Origin: Ardenticatenaceae bacterium
Lineage (GTDB): Bacteria; Chloroflexota; Anaerolineae; Promineifilales; Promineifilaceae
Direction of reading: 5' to 3'
Assembly: GCA_020634215.1 (NCBI GenBank)
Contig: JACKCD010000057.1
Location: forward strand, 1 to 38,031
DNA length: 38,031 nt
In this document: one piece after another, positions 32,680 to 38,031 of the stretch
Layout of the letters: every line of letters begins with the position of its first letter
How positions within the stretch are numbered: position 1 is the first letter of the stretch
Position numbers and translations under genes: made by a program
The notes under the pieces: model-generated
The model's database searches: none
Seen by the model: the letters and a program-made list of their open reading frames with translations, nothing else
Told to the model about the DNA's origin: nothing

Positions 32680-33441
32680 ATGAACACGAAGAGAGCGCAA
32701 ATATTCCAGTTTCAGCAGTTTGCCATTCAGCAGGAGCGGTGTGGGTTTAAGGTGGGGACGGATGGGGTGCTGTTGGGGGCGTGGGCGGAGGTGGTGGGGC
32801 GGCAGCGGGCGTTGGACATTGGCACGGGAACGGGGCTGCTGGCGCTGATGCTGGCGCAGCGAAACCCGGCTTTACGGGTAGATGCTGTGGAGTTGGAGGC
32901 CGATGCGGCGGCGCAAGCGGCGGAGAATGTGGCGGCTTCGCCGTGGGGGGAAAGGGTGCGGGTGTGGCAAACGGCCGTTCAGGACTTCCATCCCACCACC
33001 CGCTACGATTTGATTGTCAGCAACCCACCCTTTTTTGCCGCCGACCAGCATTTGGCGGCTCCCGACGCGGCGCGGCGGCAGGCACGGCAAACGGCAACGC
33101 TGTCGTTTGCGGATTTGCTGGACAGTGTGGGGCGGCTGCTGAGGGAAAACGGCCGTTTTTGTCTCATTTTGCCGCTGGCAGCGGGGCAGGATTTTGTGCA
33201 GTTGGCGGCGGTGAGGGGGTTGTGGTGTGGGCGGGAAACGGCCGTTTTTCCCACGCCGTCAAAACCAGCCCACCGGCTGCTGCTGGAGTTGGGGTGGGAA
33301 AAGTGCCAGCCAGTGCGCGACTGTTTGACCATTGAGACGGAGCAGCATCATGTTTATACGAGAGCGTTTGGGGCGTTGACGGCCGGCTTTTATGTTAAAC
33401 CAACAGCCATAGCGGAGGAAAGGGATGAATCCATTATATGA
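32680..33441 (+). CDS. tRNA1(Val) (adenine-37-N6)-methyltransferase-like protein (YfiC/TrmN6 family)
   Basis: A 253-residue SAM-dependent N6-adenine methyltransferase. FQFQQFAIQQERCGFKVGTD is the typical YfiC/TrmN6 opening. The SAM-binding motif I is ALDIGTGTGLLALMLAQRN, the acidic loop is VDAVELEADAAAQAAENV, and the catalytic NPPF is in YDLIVSNPPFFAADQH. It probably methylates an adenine in a structured RNA. Decamers at 32970, 33148 and 33237 encode QTAV, ENGRF and ETAV, in the loops around the fold. The following methyltransferase gene overlaps its 3' end by 17 bases. Because NPPF-type enzymes also include DNA methyltransferases, the substrate should be treated as likely, not certain. Confidence 0.85.
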   Translation: MNTKRAQIFQFQQFAIQQERCGFKVGTDGVLLGAWAEVVGRQRALDIGTGTGLLALMLAQRNPALRVDAVELEADAAAQAAENVAASPWGERVRVWQTAVQDFHPTTRYDLIVSNPPFFAADQHLAAPDAARRQARQTATLSFADLLDSVGRLLRENGRFCLILPLAAGQDFVQLAAVRGLWCGRETAVFPTPSKPAHRLLLELGWEKCQPVRDCLTIETEQHHVYTRAFGALTAGFYVKPTAIAEERDESII

Positions 33442-34174
33442 TACGATTGGCACAAACTATGCGGTGACGCGCCGCACCGACCCCCAAATCGCCCAACAGC
33501 TTTATGCGGAGCTGAAGGGGGCAACCCGGATCGTCAACATTGGTGCGGGAACAGGGTCGTATGAACCGGCGGGGGTGGATTTGGTGGCGGTGGAGCCATC
33601 GGCGGAGATGATTGCCCAAAGGAAAAGCGGCGCTTACCCAGTTGAGCAGGCTTTTGCCGAAAAGTTGCCCTTTGCCGACAACAGCTTTTCCCACGCCATG
33701 ACGGTGCTTTCGCTGCACCATTGGCGCAACAGAGCCGCCGCGTTTCAGGAGATAAACCGAGTGGCAACGGAAAAGTTTGTCGCCATTACCTGGGACCCCA
33801 CCTCGGAGCCATTTTGGCTGACGCGAGATTACTTTCCCGAAATCCACGAGATGGATAAAGTCATTTTTCCCGATTTGGCCGAGCTAACGGAACATTTTGA
33901 CGACGTAAAGATGGTTCCACTGCAAATACCTAACAACTGCCAGGACGGCTTCTTCGCCGCCTTCTGGCAACGGCCAGAAGCGTATCTCAGTAGCCAGGTG
34001 CGACAAGCCATGTCGCCCTTTGCCAAAATACAAAATCTGTCTGAGGGGTTGCAAAAGCTGCAAAATGACCTTGCCAGCGGCGCGTGGGCAGCAAAAAACC
34101 ACGCCATTCTGGGCGTGCCATTCCTGGATGCTGGCTACAGATTGGTTACGGCCAAGGTGCGAAAAGTCCGATAA
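33425..34174 (+). CDS. Class I SAM-dependent methyltransferase (Methyltransf_11/UbiE-like)
   Basis: A 249-residue methyltransferase. Motif I reads RIVNIGAGTGSYEPAGVDLV, the acidic residue after strand 2 is in VAVEPSAEMIAQRK, and motif post-I/II is LPFADNSFSHAMTVLSLHHW. This arrangement is shared by small-molecule methyltransferases of the Methyltransf_11 type; the acceptor is unknown. The ATG at 33425 has GGAGGAAAGG just upstream and lies inside the end of the preceding gene, so the two are coupled. No decamer occurs in it. Confidence 0.85.
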   Translation: MNPLYDTIGTNYAVTRRTDPQIAQQLYAELKGATRIVNIGAGTGSYEPAGVDLVAVEPSAEMIAQRKSGAYPVEQAFAEKLPFADNSFSHAMTVLSLHHWRNRAAAFQEINRVATEKFVAITWDPTSEPFWLTRDYFPEIHEMDKVIFPDLAELTEHFDDVKMVPLQIPNNCQDGFFAAFWQRPEAYLSSQVRQAMSPFAKIQNLSEGLQKLQNDLASGAWAAKNHAILGVPFLDAGYRLVTAKVRKVR

Positions 34175-34360
34175 GACCTTTAAGAGTTCTTTTTCAGACA
34201 GGTTCTTAGCGGTCAGATTTGATCTGTCGAAGGGGTTGCCAAACTCTGACACACCCCATTGTCGAAAGGGTAATCGCATGGTAATCTATCTGTAGCATGT
34301 AGAGAAATTGCGGTTTCTTGATCTAACAAACATGGTGGAAGGATAAAAGTAAGGTGTCTC

Positions 34361-34630
34361 TTGAGTAAGATCAAGCAAATTCAAGCACTGGTTCGCTATG
34401 GCCTCTATTATTTGACTGAACATGCAGATGATGAGGCCATGGAAGATGATCTTACGATCTATGACGTTGAACACGGTCTTTTGAACGGTAAAATCCGTCG
34501 TACATGGCCTAAAGATGACAAATTTGAAGTCATTGGTGTTGCACTTGATGGACGACCTATTGGGGTTGTGTGCCGAATCACTAATGGAAATAAAGTCCGG
34601 GTGATTACCGTCTATGAGGACAAGCTCTAA
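34361..34630 (+). CDS. DUF4258 protein, probable RelE/MqsR-like toxin
   Basis: An 89-residue protein of the DUF4258 type: SKIKQIQALVRYGLYYLTEH, then a conserved DLTIYDVEHGLLNGKIRRTW, and an end with GRPIGVVCRITNGNKVRVIT, a ParE/RelE-like beta-sheet. DUF4258 genes are commonly followed by a YgiT/MqsA zinc-finger gene, as here with two bases between the stop and the next start. The start is probably TTG at 34361, with AAGGTG four bases upstream; no ATG lies at a suitable place. By analogy with MqsR it may cleave mRNA, but catalytic residues are not firmly known for this family. Confidence 0.75.
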   Translation: MSKIKQIQALVRYGLYYLTEHADDEAMEDDLTIYDVEHGLLNGKIRRTWPKDDKFEVIGVALDGRPIGVVCRITNGNKVRVITVYEDKL

Positions 34631-34632
34631 CT

Positions 34633-34893
34633 ATGAGTGACAATCATCAAACAACTGGTTTTTGGGATGGCGAAAACTGTGAGTATTGCGGTGGCAGTAT
34701 TGTGGAAAAAGAGGTAACGCTCTACCGCAAATTTAAAGACACCTACATCTTGTTCGAGCATGTCCCGGCTGGCGTTTGCACGGAATGCGGCACCCGCTAT
34801 TACGCAGCAAATGTTTTGAAGCGAATTGAAGAAACGGTGCGCGGCCAGCAAAAAGCTGAACGAGAAATTCTTGTGCCTGTCTACTCTGTTTGA
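34633..34893 (+). CDS. YgiT-type zinc-finger protein, probable antitoxin (MqsA N-terminal-like)
   Basis: An 86-residue protein with two CxxC pairs, CEYCGG (about residues 15-18) and CTECGTRYYAANV (about 53-56), which should bind one zinc ion as in the N-terminal domain of MqsA. Between them lies a beta-strand region (EKEVTLYRKFKDTYILFEHV). The helical end (KRIEETVRGQQKAEREILVP) resembles YgiT-type proteins that pair with DUF4258 or MqsR toxins. It lacks the C-terminal helix-turn-helix of full MqsA, so it probably does not repress its own promoter. The unit ends at the bidirectional terminator at 34976. Confidence 0.78.
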   Translation: MSDNHQTTGFWDGENCEYCGGSIVEKEVTLYRKFKDTYILFEHVPAGVCTECGTRYYAANVLKRIEETVRGQQKAEREILVPVYSV

Positions 34894-34975
34894 CTTTATG
34901 CTGTCCAGGGAAGTTTTGTGAGGGTATGCCCTACCCAAATGAGTTAGAAAACATGAGAGCTAACAGGATAGAAAA

Positions 34976-35022
34976 GTGACGAAGGTCGGTTTCTTTCTGA
35001 AACCGACCTTCGTCACTTTTTT
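34976..35022. terminator. Strong bidirectional terminator
   Basis: An 18-bp perfect stem (GTGACGAAGGTCGGTTTC and its complement) with a 5-base loop, preceded by AAAA and followed by TTTTTT. It closes the DUF4258/YgiT unit on the plus strand and, overlapping the stop codon, the aminotransferase gene on the minus strand. Confidence 0.93.
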
Positions 35023-36274
35023 ATTGACCCATCTCAAACTCTGCCGAAGCCAGCTTCACACACAGCGCCACAATTTTCATTGCCTGCGCCACCTCGGCCA
35101 CGGGCGGCCGGCTGGGGGAGAGGCGAATGTTGCGGTTGTGGGGGTCTTTTTGGCCGGGGTAGGTCGCTCCGGCGGGGGTGAGGGAGACCCCGGCCGCATT
35201 TGCCAGCGCCACCACCCGGTCAGCCACTGGTTGGGCGGTGTCCAGACTGACAAAGTAGCCACCCTGCGGGTTTGTCCAGCTTGCCAGCCCGCTGCCGCCT
35301 AGCTCTTCCCCCAGCACCGTTTGCACCGCGTCAAATTTGGGTTTGAGCAGTTGGGCGTGTTGGCGCATCAGCCCGGCAATGCCGCCGGGGTAGCTGGTGA
35401 GAAAGCGAACGTGGCGGTATTGCTCAATTTTGTTGGGACCAATGCTGGTTGCCCCCAGCAGCTTGCTGATGTAGGCAACGTTGGCGACGCTGGTTGCCAT
35501 AAAGCCAACCCCGGCTCCGGCAAAGGTAATTTTGGAGGTAGAGCCAAAAAGGTAGACTCGGTCAGGGTTGCCGGCCGCTTCGCAGGCGCGGAGCAGGTTG
35601 GGGGGTGGGGCGGCGGGGGTGTCGGTCAGGTGGTGGACGGCATAGGCATCGTCGGCCAAAATGGTGAAGTCGGCAGCGGCCGTTTTCATCGCTGCCAGCC
35701 GCTCTACCGTGGCCGCCGAAACGGTGTCGCCGGTGGGGTTGCTGTAGGTAGGAACAAAAAAGATGCCTTTCACTGACGGGTCAGAGACGGCGATTGCCTC
35801 CACCGCGTCCATGTCTGGCCCTTCGCTGGTCATCTCCACCGGGATCATACCAATGCCAAGCTGCTCCAAAATGTGGAAGTGGCGATCATAGCCGGGAACA
35901 GTGACGATCATTTTAGGGGATTGCTGCACCCAGGGACGGTCACTGTCTTTTAGGCCGCGCAGCAAGCCCCACATCAGCACGTCGCCCATGAGTTCGAGGC
36001 TGGCATTGTTGCCCACGATCATTTCTTCGGGGCGGACGCGCAAAACGGGGGCGAATAGTTCCCGCGCTTCGGGCAGCCCGGCTACGCCGCCGGGGTAGTT
36101 ACGCAGGGCGATGCCGCTGGGGGTGGTGAGGTCGGTGTCTTCGGTAACGGCCGTTAATAACCCATTCGACAAATCAAAATCCGCATCACTCGGCTGCCCC
36201 CGCTGCATATTGAGCTTTAAACCAAGTGCCTTGACGGCTGCATACTGTGCCTGGAGTGATTCCAGCGTTTCCAT
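35021..36274 (-). CDS. PLP-dependent aminotransferase (class I fold, aspartate-aminotransferase-like)
   Basis: A 417-residue PLP enzyme. Landmarks are LRNYPGGVAGLPEARELFAP, IVGNNASLELMGDVLMWGLL (the cofactor phosphate site), VPTYSNPTGDTVS with the conserved Asn-Pro-x-Gly, FTILADDAYAVHHL with the Asp that contacts the pyridine nitrogen, and LFGSTSKITFAGAGVGF with the Schiff-base Lys. It belongs to the subgroup with the long MQRGQPSDADFDLSNGLLTA opening, often called aspartate aminotransferase. The substrate pair is unproven. The start at 36274 has GGGAGAAAAG upstream. A hairpin with a T-run stands about 50 bases upstream of the start; it either ends the parAB transcript or acts as an attenuator. 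A decamer at 36146 encodes LTAV near the N terminus. Confidence 0.9.
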   Translation of the reverse strand: METLESLQAQYAAVKALGLKLNMQRGQPSDADFDLSNGLLTAVTEDTDLTTPSGIALRNYPGGVAGLPEARELFAPVLRVRPEEMIVGNNASLELMGDVLMWGLLRGLKDSDRPWVQQSPKMIVTVPGYDRHFHILEQLGIGMIPVEMTSEGPDMDAVEAIAVSDPSVKGIFFVPTYSNPTGDTVSAATVERLAAMKTAAADFTILADDAYAVHHLTDTPAAPPPNLLRACEAAGNPDRVYLFGSTSKITFAGAGVGFMATSVANVAYISKLLGATSIGPNKIEQYRHVRFLTSYPGGIAGLMRQHAQLLKPKFDAVQTVLGEELGGSGLASWTNPQGGYFVSLDTAQPVADRVVALANAAGVSLTPAGATYPGQKDPHNRNIRLSPSRPPVAEVAQAMKIVALCVKLASAEFEMGQ

Positions 36275-36321
36275 GTTTCTTTTCTCCCAATCAAAAATCT
36301 GTTTTTGCTCGCGCAACACGC

Positions 36322-36347
36322 AAAAAAGAAGCACCGAAACGGTGCTT
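36322..36347 (-). terminator. Rho-independent terminator (end of parAB or leader attenuator)
   Basis: On the minus strand AAGCACCG-TTT-CGGTGCTT is followed by CTTTTTT. It lies downstream of parB and upstream of the aminotransferase start. A TATACT box (36374-36379, minus strand) stands before it, so a short leader ending here is possible. Confidence 0.8.
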
Positions 36348-36472
36348 GCGGCCGCAGCAAATGGTGGGAACCAGAGTATAAGTGAATTATTTCACACGTG
36401 CCAGTTTAGAAAGAGATTTGAAGGGGCAAGCAGTCTGCTAGACCGTTGGCGAGCGTAAGATTGCTTCAATTA

Positions 36473-36526
36473 GTGCGTGGTGCGTAGAAAGATCCATTTG
36501 GCACGCACCATGCACCACGCACCACG
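36473..36526. repeat. GGTGCGT heptad inverted repeat
   Basis: The left arm GTGCGTGGTGCGT (36473-36485) is complementary to the repeated ACGCACC / ATGCACC / ACGCACC arm at 36503-36526. It lies directly after parB. Confidence 0.8.
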
Positions 36527-36532
36527 TCCTAC

Positions 36533-37576
36533 CTATTCCTGCTCACCAATAATCGCGTCATAAATTGCTTGCAGTTCCTCATTCGAGTAGTAATGGAGAA
36601 CTATTTTGCCCCCTTTGCCGCTTTTCTCAATACTAACGCGGGTACCGAGGGCGTGTTCAAACTGGTCGCGCAGGGAGACAAGCTCGGCCGGCATTCTGGT
36701 TCTGATTTTGGCGGCGGGTTTTTTCTTGGCCTGCAACCGCTTCACCAGGGCTTCGGTTTCCATCACGGTAAGCTGGCGGGCAATGATTTGGCTGGTGACA
36801 TTGCTCTGCATTTCGGGGGTGGGGAGCACCGCCAGGGCTTGGGCATGACCAAGGCTGATGTTGCCCAGCAGCACAGCTTCCATGACGGTTTCAGGTAGAC
36901 CCAGCGGCAGTAGTTTTGCCAAGGTTTCGGTTTGGCGGACGTTGAGTGCCAGGCCAATGACGAGTTCCATGCCGTGGGTTTGCATGTCGGGGGTGGGGAG
37001 AGGCAGCAGGGCGCGGGCGTGGGCACCGGACAAACGGCCGTTTGACACCCCCTCCTGAATCGCTTCCGGCAGCCCCAGCAGCCGCACCAGGTTTGCTACC
37101 GTCGAGCGCCCCTTGCCTACCCGCTGCGCCACCTGCTCCTGCGTCAGCCCAAACTCATCCATTAGCTGTTGGTAGGCAAACGCCTCTTCCAGCGGGTTCA
37201 AATCGGCTCGCTGAATATTTTCAATGATGGCTAATTCCAGCATCGCCTGCGGCGTCGCTTCCTTCACCACCACCGGCACCTCGGTCAACCCCGCCTTTTG
37301 CGAAGCCCGCCAGCGCCGCTCCCCGGCGATGAGGTAATACCCCTCTTCCTCGGCCTTGGTCACAATTAGCGGCTGAATCAGCCCATGCTCCTTGATCGAA
37401 GCCGCCAACTCCGTCAGCTTGTCCTCATCCATCATCATGCGCGGCTGATGGGGGTTGGGCTGGATGGAACCGACCGGCACGGTCTGTACGCTGCTTTGGG
37501 CTGATGGCTCAGCCTGTAAATTTTCGTTGGGGATCAGGGCGCCCAGCCCGCGGCCAAGTCCTCGTCGTTTGCTCAT
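36533..37576 (-). CDS. parB: Chromosome-partitioning protein ParB (Spo0J)
   Basis: A 347-residue ParB. The N-terminal segment MSKRRGLGRGLGALIPNE includes the Arg-rich GLGRGLGALI that stimulates ParA. The CTP-binding ParB/sulfiredoxin domain (about residues 35-130) has LIAGERRWRASQKAG and IIENIQRADLNPLEEA. A helix-turn-helix region (about 140-220) contains FGLTQEQVAQRVGKGRSTVA, and a C-terminal dimerisation domain closes the protein. ParB loads at parS sites, slides as a CTP-switched clamp and is moved by ParA. Its ATG overlaps the parA stop by four bases (ATGA). A decamer at 37033 encodes NGR in the helix-turn-helix region (GVSNGRLSGAHA). No exact parS site was found in the window. Confidence 0.96.
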   Translation of the reverse strand: MSKRRGLGRGLGALIPNENLQAEPSAQSSVQTVPVGSIQPNPHQPRMMMDEDKLTELAASIKEHGLIQPLIVTKAEEEGYYLIAGERRWRASQKAGLTEVPVVVKEATPQAMLELAIIENIQRADLNPLEEAFAYQQLMDEFGLTQEQVAQRVGKGRSTVANLVRLLGLPEAIQEGVSNGRLSGAHARALLPLPTPDMQTHGMELVIGLALNVRQTETLAKLLPLGLPETVMEAVLLGNISLGHAQALAVLPTPEMQSNVTSQIIARQLTVMETEALVKRLQAKKKPAAKIRTRMPAELVSLRDQFEHALGTRVSIEKSGKGGKIVLHYYSNEELQAIYDAIIGEQE

Positions 37577-38031
37577 GCTGCCGTTTCCTTTGCCTTATCA
37601 CCTTTTAACAATTCCGTCGCCAACACCTTGTAGGCAATCGCTCCCGGTGAATTGGGGGCATAGACACTGATGGGCTGCCCATAGCTGGGGGCTTCGCTGA
37701 GGCGGACGTTGCGGGGGATGATGGTGCGAAAGACCCGCTTGGGAAAATGTTCGCGCACTTCTTCCACCACCTGGCGGCTTAGGTTGGTGCGGCTGTCGTA
37801 CATGGTCATCATCAGGCCGCGAATGTGAAGCTGAGGATTGAGGTATTTGTTGACCAGTTCGATGGTTTGGGTAAGCTGAGTCAGCCCTTCAAGTGCCAGA
37901 TATTCACACTGGACGGGGATAAGAACGCCGCTGCGGGCGGCGGTGAGTGCGTTGACGGTGAGCAGACCGAGGCTGGGGGGGCAGTCAATGAGGATGTAGT
38001 CGTAACGGCCGTTTAGCCGATCCAGCGCATG
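37573..38031 (-). CDS. parA: Chromosome-partitioning ATPase ParA (Soj), C-terminal part
   Basis: The gene runs off the end of the window; about 152 codons of its 3' part are present. Visible are YDYILIDCPPSLGLLTVNAL (the switch II/Walker B-like DCPPSLG motif), then IPVQCEYLALEGLTQLTQTI, RGLMMTMYDSRTNLSRQVVE and RNVRLSEAPSYGQPISVYAP, all standard for chromosomal ParA/Soj. The P-loop lies beyond the window. ParA is a dimerising ATPase that pulls ParB-parS complexes along the nucleoid. It is upstream of and coupled to parB. A decamer at 38004 encodes LNGRY just before the Walker B strand. Confidence 0.95.
   Translation of the reverse strand, partial: HALDRLNGRYDYILIDCPPSLGLLTVNALTAARSGVLIPVQCEYLALEGLTQLTQTIELVNKYLNPQLHIRGLMMTMYDSRTNLSRQVVEEVREHFPKRVFRTIIPRNVRLSEAPSYGQPISVYAPNSPGAIAYKVLATELLKGDKAKETAA

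Noticed and set aside
33247..36145. A 2.9-kb interval without the decamer (and 14021-15938) as evidence for horizontally acquired islands
   Set aside because: With a mean spacing near 760 bp, about one gap of this size is expected among 50, so absence alone shows nothing.
36345..36375. TGGTGGGAACC near the aminotransferase leader as a T-box
   Set aside because: The T-box-like string is on the strand opposite to the terminator and gene, so the order required for a T-box riboswitch is absent.
36388..36402. TTTCACACGTG looked like a half parS site near parB
   Set aside because: The parS consensus has TTTCACGTGAAA; here two extra bases split the core and the right half does not match. I cannot call it parS.

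Overview
The window looks like a chromosomal segment of a Chloroflexota bacterium, probably Anaerolineae-like. That placement is an inference from gene content, because no rRNA is present. The clues are two large MalT-type LuxR regulators, a soluble-adenylyl-cyclase-like signalling protein, GlnRS, and many membrane and signalling genes on a moderately GC-rich background. About nine tenths of the sequence codes for protein or RNA.

Layout. 1-4579: a 5'-truncated MalT-like regulator, a rhodanese, and a full MalT-like regulator. 4826-6226: three small or membrane proteins in a row. 6301-8192 (minus): a NarL-type response regulator and its histidine kinase. Divergent from these, 8352-13918 (plus): an Lnt-like N-acyltransferase, an MFS exporter, two CPBP-type membrane proteins and a serine beta-lactamase-like hydrolase. 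14041-17660 (minus): an unknown protein, a P-loop kinase-like protein, a DtxR/MntR-type metalloregulator and an M3 oligopeptidase. 17681-18028 (minus): tRNA-Phe, tRNA-Gly and tRNA-Cys, closed by a strong terminator. 18254-19276: an orphan dTDP-glucose 4,6-dehydratase. 19351-20647: an intact IS4-family element with 17-bp inverted repeats and a 10-bp target duplication. 20683-21827 (minus): a two-subunit ThDP decarboxylase. 21993-23336: a glucose/sorbosone dehydrogenase-like lipoprotein. 23517-30594 (minus): a sAC-like cyclase, an HD hydrolase and a SulP transporter carrying STAS and cyclic-nucleotide-binding domains. 30771-32456 (minus): glnS. 32680-34174: two methyltransferases. 34361-34893: a DUF4258/YgiT toxin-antitoxin-like pair. 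35021-36274 (minus): an aminotransferase. 36533 to the end (minus): parB and a partial parA.

Three things stand out. First, the perfect palindrome AACGGCCGTT occurs about 50 times by hand count (chance expectation well below one). It lies inside genes in every frame as well as between them, like the cyanobacterial HIP1 element. Second, the cyclase, HD hydrolase and SulP-STAS-cNMP genes lie in one direction and could form a bicarbonate/cyclic-nucleotide-controlled anion transport module. Third, several transcription units begin with a TATAAT-like box only 5-7 bases before the ATG, which predicts leaderless mRNAs. Gaps between genes carry hairpins built from 7-11 base imperfect tandem units. 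One such hairpin sits in frame inside a coding sequence, and another was split by the IS.
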